A DNA stretch of 51,456 bases from Acidobacteriota bacterium (lineage in GTDB: Bacteria > Acidobacteriota > Blastocatellia > Pyrinomonadales > Pyrinomonadaceae). Below, piece after piece: positions 19,680-28,568 of the stretch (the stretch's first letter is position 1; each line of letters begins with the position of its first letter). Location: positions 40,722 to 92,177 of the forward strand of contig JAIVJI010000084.1 in the NCBI GenBank assembly GCA_020200135.1, given 5' to 3'. The translations under genes and the position numbers were made by a program. The notes below the pieces were generated by a model. The model saw nothing but the letters and a program-made list of their open reading frames with translations. It was not told the DNA's origin and searched no databases.

Positions 19680-19841
19680 TCAGGCCCTCCCCTGACGCCG
19701 GCCGCGGTCCCCGAGGGCGCTCGCGACCTTCTGCGGCCGCCCGGCCCCTTTCAACTTCGACAGAAAGAACAAGAGCACGGACGCCACGAGCAGGAGCGTG
19801 GCGCTCGCCGCGGGTACATCGGGTGTGGCGTCATACTGCAT
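19680..19841 (-). CDS. Possible 53-aa single-span membrane protein or C-terminal fragment
   Basis: Minus-strand frame from ATG 19841 to TGA 19680. It begins MQYDATPDVPAASAT, then a strongly hydrophobic segment (LLLVASVLLFFL), then a basic tail rich in Arg and Lys. The layout resembles a C-terminal membrane anchor of a surface protein. It could be an independent small protein downstream of the ankyrin gene or the surviving end of a larger gene; the open frame extends upstream only to a stop inside the heptamer run at about 19890. No clear ribosome site. Confidence 0.3.
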   Translation of the reverse strand: MQYDATPDVPAASATLLLVASVLLFFLSKLKGAGRPQKVASALGDRGRRQGRA

Positions 19842-19876
19842 CTTCGGCGCCGTGGCGGAATCTTCCCGCCCATCTC

Positions 19877-19904
19877 GAATCCCAACCCTGAAATTTCAAA
19901 CCCT
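19877..19904. repeat. Degenerate heptamer run after the ankyrin gene
   Basis: GAATCCC AACCCTG AAATTTC AAACCCT: four 7-bp words of similar composition in register, lying just downstream of the ankyrin gene on the minus strand. Confidence 0.45.
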
Positions 19905-19937
19905 CAGGCTCTCGGCGGCCCGGTTGCCCCGCGCGGC

Positions 19938-20768
19938 TCAACCCTTCTTCTTCGCCCCGGCCTCGCGGAGCAGTTGCTGCACCTCGCCGCGCCGCGCTTC
20001 CGTGGCGTAGGTGAGCGCGGTCTTACCCGTCTTGTCCTTCGTCGCGGGGTCGGCGCCGCGTTCGAGCAGCTGACTCACGACGCGCGGGTTGCCCTTGAGC
20101 GCCGCCGTCATCAGTGGCGTGCCGCCGCCCGCGTTGGCGATGTTCGGGTCGGCGCCGCGCGCCAGCAGCTTCGCCACAATGTCTTCGCGGTCGTAGTAGA
20201 CGGCCCACATCAGCGCCGTCCCGACCTGCAAGTCCAACTGGTTCACCTCCGCGCCGGCGTCGAGCAGCCGGTCGACCACGTGGCCGCGGTTCTTCGAGAC
20301 CGCGTACATGAGCGCGGACGAGCCCTTCGTCTCGGGGTCTGTGGTCTGCGCGCCGAGGTCGGGCTTGAATTCGAGGACGGTCTTGACGGTCTCGTCCGAG
20401 CCGTTGAGGACGGCGCGCATCAGCGGCGTGTAGCCGCGACGGTCGCGCCCGTTGACGTCGGCGCCCTTCTCCAACAGCGCGCGCGCGGCCTTCGCGCGGT
20501 CGTAGCGCGCGGCCAGCAGGAGCGGCGTCTCGCCCTCCGGGTTGCGCACCTCGGGGCTCATCCCCGCGATGAGGAAGAGCTTGACGGCGACCTCCTTCCC
20601 CTCCTTCGCCGCGTTGAGGAAGTCGTCCTCCTTGTACGCGTAGCCGCGCAGGAAAATCTCGCGCCGCGCCGTCTCGGGGCTGACGGGGCGGTCGCCGCCC
20701 GCCCCGCCGCAGGAGGCGAGCGTCAGGCAGGAGGCGACGAGCAGAAGGCAGTGGGCTGTAGTTTTCAC
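19938..20768 (-). CDS. Ankyrin-repeat lipoprotein
   Basis: 276 aa. The signal peptide ends in a lipobox (LLLVASCLTLASC), so a membrane lipoprotein facing the periplasm. From about residue 50 there are seven ankyrin-type repeats with the typical GxTPLLLAAR, ADVN and GxxxxVxxLL pattern. These are protein-protein modules; the partner is unknown. The GTG start at 20768 overlaps the trpE stop (GTGA) and has GGAGAGGGG just upstream, so it is translationally coupled to trpE. The C-terminal tail (AGAKKKG) is basic. Confidence 0.88.
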   Translation of the reverse strand: MKTTAHCLLLVASCLTLASCGGAGGDRPVSPETARREIFLRGYAYKEDDFLNAAKEGKEVAVKLFLIAGMSPEVRNPEGETPLLLAARYDRAKAARALLEKGADVNGRDRRGYTPLMRAVLNGSDETVKTVLEFKPDLGAQTTDPETKGSSALMYAVSKNRGHVVDRLLDAGAEVNQLDLQVGTALMWAVYYDREDIVAKLLARGADPNIANAGGGTPLMTAALKGNPRVVSQLLERGADPATKDKTGKTALTYATEARRGEVQQLLREAGAKKKG

Positions 20769-22294
20769 AGTCCCCTCTCCGCCATCTCGATCGCGTTCAG
20801 CACCGCGCGCGCCTTGTTGACCGTCTCCTCGTACTCGCGCTCGGGGACGGAGTCGGCGACGATGCCGGCGCCGGCCTGCACGCGCGCGACGCGGTCGCGG
20901 ACGACGACCGTGCGGATGGCGATGCACGAGTCGAGGTTGTCGGCGTAGTCGGCGTAGAGCACCGCGCCCGCGTAGACGCCGCGCGCGTCGGGCTCCAGCC
21001 CGCCGATGATCTGCATCGAGCGCACCTTCGGCGCCCCGGTCACGGTGCCGGCCGGGAAGCACGCCGCCAGCGCGTCGAAGCGGTCGCGGTCGTCGCGCAG
21101 GCGCGCGCGCAAGGAAGTGACGAGGTGCATCACGTGCGAGTAGCGCTCGACCGTCATCAGCTCGTTCACCTCGACCGAGCCGTAGTCGGAGACGCGCCCC
21201 AGGTCGTTGCGGCCCAGATCGACGAGCATCGTGTGCTCGGCGACCTCCTTCTCGTCGGCCGCCAGCTCTTCGCCGAGCAGCCAGTCCTCGGTCTCGGTCG
21301 CGCCCCTCTTGCGCGTGCCCGCGATGGGTCGGTAGTCGAGCCGCTGCCCCCGGCAGCGCACCAGCATCTCGGGCGAGGCGCCGACGACCGACTCGCCGCC
21401 GAGCCGCAGGAAGTACATGTACGGAGACGGGTTGGTCGCGCGCAGCGCGCGGTAAATCTGGACGGGGTCAACCGAGCACGGCTTCGAGAAGCGCTGCGAG
21501 AGCACGGCCTGGTAACAGTCTCCGGCCGCGATGTGCTCCTTGACGCGCGCGACGCCCGCCTCGAAGCCCTCGCGCGTCCAGTTCGACTCGAAGCCCGCGC
21601 GCCCTTCCTCGCCGGCGCGTCTTTCTTCGGCGGCCCTCCCGTCCGCGCCGCCCGGCACGACCACGCCGCCCGAGAGCAGCTCCTCCACACGCGCCGTCTC
21701 CGCGACCGCCGCCTCGTAGAGAGCGCGCAGCCGCTCGCGGTTCTCGCCGGCCTCCTCGGTCATCACGACCGACGTAATCTCTATCTGCTGGCGCACGCGG
21801 TCGAAGGCGAGCACGGTGCGGAAGAACATGAAGACGGCGTCGTCGCGCCCCGCGCCCGGCTTCAAATCTTTTTCGAGCACGGGCTCGAACCACCGCGCCG
21901 CGTTGTAGGCGAGGTAGCCGACCGCGCCGCCCGCCATCGGCGCCAGACCCGGGCGCCGCGCCAGACGCCGCGCGCGAAAGTAGTCGCGCACGAAGTCGGT
22001 CGCGCGCACGCCGCGCAGCTCTTCCGTCACCTCGCCCATCTGGACGAGAGTCGCGTCGCCGCGGCCCCTGACTATCAACTCGGGCGCGGCGCCGATGAAG
22101 GAGTGGCGCGCGATGCGCTCGCCGCCCTCGACCGATTCGAGCAGGAAGGCGTACGGCGCGCCCTCGGCCACGCGGAGGAACGCGCCCACCGGCGTCTGCA
22201 AGTCCGCGAGCACGCTCCGCACCACGGGCACGACGTTGCCGCGCGCCGCCTCGCGCTCGAACTCCTCGAATGTCGCTGGCTGGATGCCTATCAT
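20765..22294 (-). CDS. trpE: Anthranilate synthase component I
   Basis: 509-aa chorismate-using enzyme that forms anthranilate with TrpG. N-terminal Trp-binding region (residues about 1-190, with LLESVEGGERIARHSF), then the chorismate domain: DCYQAVLSQRF, NPSPYMYFLR, GASPEMLVR, RPIAGTRKRG, EHTMLVDLGRNDLGRV, FPAGTVTGAPK and AGAGIVADS. The LLESVE element of feedback inhibition is present, so tryptophan inhibition is expected. It is 11 kb from trpG and lies in an operon-like row with hisA and an SDR gene; an 18-nt gap separates it from the SDR. Confidence 0.95.
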   Translation of the reverse strand: MIGIQPATFEEFEREAARGNVVPVVRSVLADLQTPVGAFLRVAEGAPYAFLLESVEGGERIARHSFIGAAPELIVRGRGDATLVQMGEVTEELRGVRATDFVRDYFRARRLARRPGLAPMAGGAVGYLAYNAARWFEPVLEKDLKPGAGRDDAVFMFFRTVLAFDRVRQQIEITSVVMTEEAGENRERLRALYEAAVAETARVEELLSGGVVVPGGADGRAAEERRAGEEGRAGFESNWTREGFEAGVARVKEHIAAGDCYQAVLSQRFSKPCSVDPVQIYRALRATNPSPYMYFLRLGGESVVGASPEMLVRCRGQRLDYRPIAGTRKRGATETEDWLLGEELAADEKEVAEHTMLVDLGRNDLGRVSDYGSVEVNELMTVERYSHVMHLVTSLRARLRDDRDRFDALAACFPAGTVTGAPKVRSMQIIGGLEPDARGVYAGAVLYADYADNLDSCIAIRTVVVRDRVARVQAGAGIVADSVPEREYEETVNKARAVLNAIEMAERGL

Positions 22295-22311
22295 CGCCGG
22301 TTCTAAAAGCT

Positions 22312-23109
22312 TCAGCCGACCATCCGGTTGCCGCCGAGCCAGTGGCCTCCGTCGATGACGATGACCGCGCCGTTGATGAAGGCGGCGGCGTCCGAGCAGA
22401 GGAAGACGGCGCACTGCTCGATGTCGCGGATGCGGCCGAAGCGGCCGAGCGGGATGTTGCGGCGCAGGCGCTCCTTGACCGGCTCGGGGACGAGGCGGCT
22501 CATGCCTTCGGTGTCCTCGATGGGGCCGGGCGCGATGGCGTTCGAGCGTATGCCGTGGCGCCCCCACTCGACCGCGAGGTTGCGCGTGAGCGCGTCCACG
22601 CCCGCCTTCGCCGCCGAGACGTGGAGCTGCATCGGCGTACCCAGGTAGTGGAGCGTCGCGCTGATGTTGAGAATCTGCCCGCGCCGCTTCTGCAGCTCCT
22701 CGAAGGCCGCGCGGCAGACGTTGAACGTCCCCTTGAGGTCGATGTCGACGACCGTCCCGAAGCCGTTGGGCGACAGCTCGGAGGCCGCGCAGAGGAAGTT
22801 GCCGGCCGCGCCGTTGACCGCGATGTCAACGCCCCCGAAGCGCTCGACGGTCGCGGCGACGGCGCGCTCGACCGCCGCGTAGTCGCGCACGTCGGCGGCC
22901 ACGGCGAGGGCCTCGCCGCCGGCCTCGTTGATTCTCGCCGCCGCCGGCTCAAGGTGCTCGAGCTTGCGGCTGACGAGCGCGACGCGCGCCCCGGCCTCGG
23001 CGAGCGCGCGCGCCACGCCGCCCGTGATGCCGGTGCCGCCGCCGGTGACGAAGGCGACCCGCCCGGCGAGAATCCCGCCCGCGAAGATGTTCCCGACCTC
23101 TGCACTCAT
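22312..23109 (-). CDS. Short-chain dehydrogenase, 2,4-dienoyl-CoA reductase-like
   Basis: 265 aa. Rossmann motif VTGGGTGITGG at about residues 19-29, AADVRD, NGAAGNF, and the active-site segment NISATLHYLGTPMQLHVSAAKAG. The usual YxxxK is HxxxK here (HVSAAK), as in the 2,4-dienoyl-CoA reductase / trans-2-enoyl-CoA reductase branch, which lacks the standard tyrosine; VEWGRHGIRSNAIAPGPI also fits that branch. Probable role in unsaturated fatty-acid oxidation. The ATG at 23109 overlaps the hisA stop (ATGA). Confidence 0.88.
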   Translation of the reverse strand: MSAEVGNIFAGGILAGRVAFVTGGGTGITGGVARALAEAGARVALVSRKLEHLEPAAARINEAGGEALAVAADVRDYAAVERAVAATVERFGGVDIAVNGAAGNFLCAASELSPNGFGTVVDIDLKGTFNVCRAAFEELQKRRGQILNISATLHYLGTPMQLHVSAAKAGVDALTRNLAVEWGRHGIRSNAIAPGPIEDTEGMSRLVPEPVKERLRRNIPLGRFGRIRDIEQCAVFLCSDAAAFINGAVIVIDGGHWLGGNRMVG

Positions 23110-23828
23110 GCGGCCTTCAAAGCCTCCTTCAGGGTGAATCGCCCCTCGTACAAAGCCTTCCCGACGATGACGCTGTCGACGCCGCACCTCGTGATGGTCT
23201 TCAGCTTCCTCAGGTCTTCGAGCGACGAGACGCCGCCCGAGGCCGTCACCTTCAGCCCCGACTCGCGCGCGATGGCGGAGGTCTGTTCGAGGTTCGGGCC
23301 CGCGAGCATCCCGTCGCGCGAGACGTCGGTGTAGACGATGCGGTCGACGCCGGCGTCGGCCACGCGGCGGGCGAGCGCGGCGGCGGTGAGGCGGCCGGCC
23401 TTCTCCCAGCCGTGCGTCAGCACTTGCCCCCCGCGCGCGTCGATGCCGACGCAGACGCGGAAGCCGAAGAGCTGGACGAACTTTTCGAGCGTCTCGGGCG
23501 ACTCGGCGGCGAGCGTGCCGATGACGACCTGCGCCGCGCCGAACTCTATCATCTGCTGCACATCGGTCACGCTGCGCAGTCCGCCGCCGAACTGGACGGG
23601 GATGCTGACCGAGCGGATGATGCGCCGGACGACCTTACGGTTCTGCGAGTTCCTGTCGGCGAAGGCCCCGTCCAAGTCCACGACGTGGATCATCCGCGCG
23701 CCCGCCTCCTCGAACCCCCCGGCTATCTCGGCGGCCTCGCCGTCGTAGACCTTCACGTCCTCGCGCCGCCCCTGCGTCAGGCGCACGCACTTCCCGTCCC
23801 TCAGATCGATTGCCGGAATGATGAGCAT
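23106..23828 (-). CDS. hisA: HisA, ProFAR isomerase
   Basis: 240-aa TIM barrel of histidine synthesis. The two catalytic aspartates are in IPAIDLRDGKCVRL (about residue 8) and IVYTDVSRDGML. Phosphate loops FGGGLRS and TASGGVSS are intact. No other his gene is nearby. It is the first gene after a heptamer hairpin and overlaps the SDR gene downstream. A dual HisA/TrpF (PriA) role is unlikely because trpF is present at 6571-7203. Confidence 0.95.
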   Translation of the reverse strand: MLIIPAIDLRDGKCVRLTQGRREDVKVYDGEAAEIAGGFEEAGARMIHVVDLDGAFADRNSQNRKVVRRIIRSVSIPVQFGGGLRSVTDVQQMIEFGAAQVVIGTLAAESPETLEKFVQLFGFRVCVGIDARGGQVLTHGWEKAGRLTAAALARRVADAGVDRIVYTDVSRDGMLAGPNLEQTSAIARESGLKVTASGGVSSLEDLRKLKTITRCGVDSVIVGKALYEGRFTLKEALKAA

Positions 23829-23837
23829 CTTCGAGGC

Positions 23838-23919
23838 GTGAACCGTGAACCGTAAACCGTGACAAGAAAGAGTAGGCTCTTCATCTCGTCACGGTTTACG
23901 GTTTACGGTTCACGGTTTT
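23838..23919 (-). repeat. Heptamer palindrome GTGAACC/GTAAACC
   Basis: Left arm GTGAACC GTGAACC GTAAACC GTGAC (23838-23863) faces its complement with one extra word (23888-23919), around a loop that holds its own AAGAG/CTCTT stem. It sits between the TPR lipoprotein and hisA on the same strand; the right arm supplies the lipoprotein's TGA stop. It may terminate transcription ahead of hisA. Confidence 0.85.
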
Positions 23920-24416
23920 TTCGGTGTTGGCGTCGGCTTCGCGTCCTCGTCGGAGACGTTGGGCGTGATGGGGGGCGGGACGGGGGCGCCGTTCTCGTCC
24001 TCCTGCCCCGCTTCGCCGAGCTGTTCGGCCGAGTCGGCCGCGCCGGCCTGCGCCTCGTCGTTGTCCGGGTCGAGGCGGAGCGCGCGCTGGTAGTCGGCGA
24101 GCGCCTCGCGCGTCTGACCCGCGCCGCGCCGCGCGTTCCCGCGCCGCACGTAGACGCGCGCCAGCTCGTCGCGCGTCGCCTCGTCCGCCGGGTTGCGCTC
24201 GGCCTCCCGCTCAAGCCGCTCTATCTCCGCGCCGAGTGTCGCCAGGTCGGCCGGCGCCGCGGCGCCCGGCGTCGCGCCCGGCGTCGCAACGGCCTGCGCG
24301 CCGCCGCCCGGCCCCGCGTCCGGGCGGCAGCCCGCCTGGAGCGCGACGACTGCGAGCAGAAGCAGCGCGAGCGCGGGGGCGGCCGCCGCGCGTCTTGTCT
24401 CAAGGCCCGTGTCCAT
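23910..24416 (-). CDS. TPR-containing lipoprotein
   Basis: 168 aa. Signal peptide with a lipobox (LLLLAVVALQAGC, Cys about residue 30), then an Ala/Pro/Gly-rich linker and a short TPR-like helical region (DEATRDELARVYVRRGNARRGAGQTREALADYQRALRLDPDN broken over about 80-120). The tail is acidic and Pro/Thr-rich (TPTPKKP). Its stop codon lies in the heptamer repeat. It begins six bases after the dikinase-like gene stop, so it is co-transcribed with it. Function unknown. Confidence 0.8.
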   Translation of the reverse strand: MDTGLETRRAAAAPALALLLLAVVALQAGCRPDAGPGGGAQAVATPGATPGAAAPADLATLGAEIERLEREAERNPADEATRDELARVYVRRGNARRGAGQTREALADYQRALRLDPDNDEAQAGAADSAEQLGEAGQEDENGAPVPPPITPNVSDEDAKPTPTPKKP

Positions 24417-24422
24417 AGGCTC

Positions 24423-26236
24423 TCAGCCCCCCTGGACGAACGGGCGCGACTGCACGATGTAAATCTGTCCGCGCATGTAGACCCACTCGATGTCCTGCTC
24501 GCGCCCGCCGAACAGGTTCTTGATGCGACCGGCGGCGCGCACGAGCTTCCTGACCACGTCGTCGGTGAGCACCGCGCGCTCGCCCGAGATGGGGACCTCC
24601 TTGACGCCGCCCGCCTCGTCGAAGGTGAGCAGGCTCTCCTCCTCCGAGCGCGTCAGGACCTTCACCTGGTTGGCGCGCGGCAGGAAGAGCAACTGCTCGG
24701 GGATGCGCTTGCCCTCGACGACCTTGATGCCTAAGCCCCGCTTGGCGCTGATGTAGATGGCGCCGCGGTTCTCCGAGTCGAACGGGTCGGTCGTGATCAT
24801 CACGCCCGCGCTGTCGGCGTTGACGCCCTCCTGGACGAGCACGGCCATGAACGACTTCGAGTGGTCGATGTTGGCGCGCTCGCGCGCCTCGTACGCCTCG
24901 AAGTTCCAGAGCGAGGCCCAGACGGTCTTGACCGCCTCGACGAGCTTCTCGTCCTCCTTCACGTTGGGGACGGTGTCGTAGAGCCCCGCGCCGTTGAAGT
25001 TCGGCAGGTCTTCGACGTTCGACGAGCTGCGGACGAAAAGCCCCTTGCCCGCGTACTCGGCGCGCGTCTTCTTCAGGAGCGCGGCGCGCAGCCCCGCGGA
25101 CACCTTCCCCTGCTTAAAACGCTCGCGCATCGCGGCGAGACGCTCGCGCCGGTAGGCCGGGTCGTGGACGAACTTCTGGTCGCCCATCATCTCGACGAGG
25201 GCGTCTTCGAGGCCGTTCTCCCTGACGAACTGGTCGTAGTAGAAGATGGGGATGCCGAAGCCGGCGGGGACGGTGACGCCGGCGAGCCGCGAGCGCGCCA
25301 CCTCGCCGAGGTTGGCCGACTTCGAGTCTCGGCGCGCTTGATGGTGTACTTGTCGGGCAGGGTCTCGAACGTGACCCACCAGCCGTCGTACTGCTTGAGC
25401 AGCTCGCCGGCGTTCTTGATGTAGGCGTTGGGCACGCCCCAGCCCTTCACCAGCAGGTTGATGTGCGAGAGCGGCGTCGAGGGTTTGGAGATGATGATGC
25501 CGGCCACCGGCGGCAGGCTGAGCGGCACCTCGTCGAGGACGAGAATCTCGTTGAAGCCTATCTCGACGTGCTCGTCGAGCTTGTCGATGACGTGGATGCG
25601 GCCGATGCCCTTTGCAACGTTGAGCGCCTGGTACTCCTGCTCGCGCGCGATGTCGCTCTGCGTCACGCGGTCGAGCCCCGCGACCTTGGCCGCCTCCTGC
25701 TCCTGCCTGAGCGAGTTCGGCTTGTAGGCCACCGGCTCGAAGAAGGTCTTGCGGATGACTTCGGCGGTCAGCCCGATCAGCTCGGCGGTCGCGAGGTCGC
25801 CCTCCCAGTACTCGAACGTGTAGCGCTTGACCGGCGCCTGCCACGCGAGCGTGCCGAGGATGAAGCGGCGGTTCTCGTTGAGGTAGTTGTTGCGGAAGAA
25901 CTCCTGGCCGCGCTCCAGCGAAAGATACGTGCCGTTGACGAAGTCCTTGTGGAAGCGGAAGCGCTGCGAGTTGACGTAGTAGATTTTGTTCTTGTCGCGG
26001 CGGTCGATGACGAAGATGACGTGCGGGAGCGCGTAGGGCTGGTCGGTGTAGACGCGCGCCAGCTTGTCGAACTCGGCGCGCGAGCGCAGCGCGGGCATCG
26101 AGCGCTGCGTGGTGCTCGCGACGGGCTTGCCGAACTTCTTCTCGCGCTGCGCGGCGGCCAGCGGCGGCGCGGCCGCGGCCGCGAGCAAAAGGACGAGGAG
26201 CGTGAACGCCTTCGCGCGCGTGTTCGAGAACTTCAT
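24423..26236 (-). pseudogene. Secreted PEP-synthase/water-dikinase-like protein, frame broken near 25335
   Basis: Starts at ATG 26236 with a signal peptide (MKFSNTRAKAFTLLVLLLA, then AAAQR). Then come a novel N-terminal region (about 30-230), a phosphohistidine mobile domain (IISKPSTPLSHINLLVKGWG) and YDGWWVTFETLPDKYTIKRA. There the frame is lost at about 25325-25345. It resumes one frame over as SKSANLGEVARS and continues as a complete PPDK_N/ATP-grasp domain (LAGVTVPAGFGIP, FVRSSSNVEDLPNFNGAGLYDT, SAGVMITTDPF, QDIEWVYMRGQIYIVQSRPF). The order His-domain then ATP-grasp is that of glucan water dikinases rather than PEP synthase. Several tens of residues seem missing at the break. Confidence 0.8.
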
Positions 26237-27726
26237 CTTGAGTGCCCTCCCTCCGTCAACTTCGCGCCTTCGCGCCGGAGCAATTCTACCAGATAGTCGA
26301 CGTGGCGGCGTTCGGTCAGGAAGCTGTTGACGTTGATGCGCAGCGCGCGCCGGCCGTGCAGCACGGTCGTCGCCAGCCACGCGCCGCCCGAGCGCTCGAC
26401 GCGCTGTTGCAGGGCGCGCTGCAGCTCGTCCTGCTCGGCCGGAGACTTCTCGCGCGCCCACGGCGGGAGGAAGCGCACGCAGCAGAGCGCAGTCTCGACC
26501 TCGCCCACGCGCTCGAACTCTTCCAGCTCGTCGAAGCGCGCGGCGAGGTGCTCGACCAGCTCTATCTGGCGTTCGACCGCCTCGGCGTAGCCGCGGACGC
26601 CGAGCGACTTGAACGCGGCCCAGACCTTGAGCGCCATCGCGCGCCGCGTCCCCAGCTGGCCGTAGCGGAAGAAGTCGTACTCCACGTCGGCGCCGCCGCG
26701 CTCCTCGCTCAGGTATTCGGGCGTGATGTCGAAGGCGTCGCGTAGCACGCGCCCGCCCCCGCGCACGAGCAGCGCGCCGCACTCGAACGGGACGAACATC
26801 CACTTGTGCGGGTCGAAGGCGACCGAGTCGGCGCGCTCCATCCCGCGCAGGCGCGCGCGGTGCTTCTCGGAGAACGCGAGCGCGCCGCCGTACGCCGCGT
26901 CGACGTGAAACCAGAGCCCGAACTCGCGCGCGATGTCGGCCAGCTCGTCCAGCGGGTCAACGACGCCGGTCGAGGTCGCGCCCGCCGCGCCCGCGACGCA
27001 GACGGGCGTGCTGCCTTCGGCGAGGTCGCGCCGGATGGCCTCGCGCAAAAGGTCGGTGCGGATGTGAAAGCGCGAGTCGGTGTCTACCTTCCGCAGGTTC
27101 TCGCGCCCGAGGCCGAGGATGTCAACGCTCTTGATGAAAGAGTAGTGGCACTGCTCGGAGGCGTAGACGACAAGGTCGCCGGCGCCCGTCGCCCGCACGC
27201 CGCGGTCGCGCGCGCCCGCGACCGCGTGGTCGCGCGCGCACTTGAGTCCGACGAGGTTGGCCTCGGAGCCGCCGCTCGTCAGCGTGCCGAACGCCTCCGG
27301 GCCGTAGCCGACGAGCTGGCAGAGCCAGCGCAGCACCAACGCCTCGACGACCGAGACCGAAGGCGAGTTGCGCCACGCCGCGCCGTTCTGGTTGATGGCC
27401 GAAGCGACCGCGTCGGCCCAGACCGCGACGGGTAGCGGCGTCGGGTTGAAGAGGCCGAAGTAGCGCGGGCTCGGGATGTTCATCGCGTGCGGGATGAGGT
27501 CGCGTCTCACCCGCTCGAAAATCTCCTCCGCGCCCGAGCCCTCTAAGGGAAGCGGCTCGTCGAAGAGTGCGACGAGGTCAGCGGGCGTCGCGTCCGAGCA
27601 GACCGGCGCGTCGTCGAGCGCGCGCGCGTAATCGGCGACGAGCTCGACCGCCGCGCGGCCGAGGCGCTCGTGCTCCGATGCGAGCGTGCGCGTGTCTGGC
27701 ACGCGACTGTTTTTTGCTTCGGACAT
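26233..27726 (-). CDS. PLP-dependent amino-acid decarboxylase (group II)
   Basis: 497 aa, aromatic-L-amino-acid / glutamate decarboxylase family. The PLP lysine is Lys308 in VAFDPHKWMFVPFE; the stacking His lies in SEQCHYSFIKS, and the Asp of WFHVDAAYGG contacts the pyridine nitrogen. TSGGSEANL, the MNIPSPRYFGLFNPTPLP opening and the C-terminal ALRINVNSFLTE complete the fold. Substrate not determinable (aromatic amino acid or aspartate are candidates). Its stop overlaps the start of the dikinase-like gene. Starts 30 bp from the divergent rsmG. Confidence 0.92.
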   Translation of the reverse strand: MSEAKNSRVPDTRTLASEHERLGRAAVELVADYARALDDAPVCSDATPADLVALFDEPLPLEGSGAEEIFERVRRDLIPHAMNIPSPRYFGLFNPTPLPVAVWADAVASAINQNGAAWRNSPSVSVVEALVLRWLCQLVGYGPEAFGTLTSGGSEANLVGLKCARDHAVAGARDRGVRATGAGDLVVYASEQCHYSFIKSVDILGLGRENLRKVDTDSRFHIRTDLLREAIRRDLAEGSTPVCVAGAAGATSTGVVDPLDELADIAREFGLWFHVDAAYGGALAFSEKHRARLRGMERADSVAFDPHKWMFVPFECGALLVRGGGRVLRDAFDITPEYLSEERGGADVEYDFFRYGQLGTRRAMALKVWAAFKSLGVRGYAEAVERQIELVEHLAARFDELEEFERVGEVETALCCVRFLPPWAREKSPAEQDELQRALQQRVERSGGAWLATTVLHGRRALRINVNSFLTERRHVDYLVELLRREGAKLTEGGHSR

Positions 27727-27756
27727 CCGCTAAGCTTCGTTTCGGGATTTGGGGAG

Positions 27757-28407
27757 ATGGACGAACGAAAACTAACACCACGCGGCGAGTTTGACAAAGC
27801 GCTGGCGCGGCACGCCCCGGCCTTCGGCGTCTCGCCCGGCGCAGACCTGCGCGGGCGGCTCGGCGACTACTTCGAGCTGGTCATGCGCTGGAACCCGCGG
27901 CTGCATCTGGTCGCGCCCTGCTCCCCCGAAGAGTTCGCCACCCGCCACGTCCTCGAATCGCTGGCGGCGCTTCGCTTTCTGCCCGAGGGCGCGACGTTCG
28001 CGGACGTAGGCTCGGGCGCCGGCCTGCCCGCCCTCCCCTGCCTCGCCGCGCGCCCAGACCTCAAGGCCGTGCTGTTTGAAGCCTCACAGAAAAAGTCCGT
28101 CTTCCTCCGCGAAGCCATTTCGCGACTGGCGCTGCAAGACCGCGCTCACGTCGTTGCCGAAAGATTCGAGAAGGCCGAGCCGCCCGAAGCCGACGCCCTC
28201 ACCTGCCGCGCCATCGAACGCTTCACCGAAATCCTGCCCGCCCTCTCCGCCTGGGCCGCGCGCGTTCCGACGCTGCTGCTCTTCGGCGGCGAGAGCCTGC
28301 GCGCGCGTTTGGAGGCTGCGGGACTTACCTTTGAGACTGTTCTAGTGCCGGAGTCGGAGCGGAGGTTTTTGTTCGTCGTGAGGCGGGATTTGAAACTTCA
28401 AATTTGA
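27757..28407 (+). CDS. rsmG: 16S rRNA (guanine-N7) methyltransferase RsmG
   Basis: 216 aa. Methylates G527 of 16S rRNA with SAM. RsmG opening (YFELVMRWNPRLHLVAPCSPEEFATRHVLESL), SAM motif FADVGSGAGLPALPCLAARPD, then FEASQKKSVFLREAISRL and CRAIERFTEILP. The start is ATG 27757, just after GGGGAG. The last residues (DLKLQI) and the TGA are written by an AATTTGA heptamer run, so the C-terminus is repeat-derived. A lower-GC island begins immediately after. Confidence 0.93.
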   Translation: MDERKLTPRGEFDKALARHAPAFGVSPGADLRGRLGDYFELVMRWNPRLHLVAPCSPEEFATRHVLESLAALRFLPEGATFADVGSGAGLPALPCLAARPDLKAVLFEASQKKSVFLREAISRLALQDRAHVVAERFEKAEPPEADALTCRAIERFTEILPALSAWAARVPTLLLFGGESLRARLEAAGLTFETVLVPESERRFLFVVRRDLKLQI

Positions 28408-28409
28408 AG
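28387..28409 (+). repeat. Heptamer run GATTTGA AACTTCA AATTTGA at the rsmG 3' end
   Basis: Three words in register overlap the last codons and the stop of rsmG. The same word family recurs at 47087-47118. Confidence 0.65.
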
Positions 28410-28530
28410 TGCCACCAAGTCTCCGAGAAGCATTTCAAGCGTTACCTTGACGAGTTCGAGTTCCGCTTCAACGAACCGCAACAACCCTTACCTGTTCCGC
28501 GACACGCTGCTTCGCCTCATCGCTTCCTAG
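28410..28530 (+). pseudogene. C-terminal remnant of an IS1595 (ISXO2-like) transposase
   Basis: Translation gives HQVSEKHFKRYLDEFEFRF, then, after a one-base slip near 28470-28475, RNNPYLFRDTLLRLIAS and a stop at 28528-28530. This is the conserved end of ISXO2-type transposases (HVSxKHLxRYLDEFxFRYNxR...). About 40 residues remain; the catalytic DDE part is absent and no terminal repeats were recognised. Confidence 0.7.
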
Positions 28531-28568
28531 AATCTTGAATACAAGGAACTGACTAAGGAGCGTGCGGC

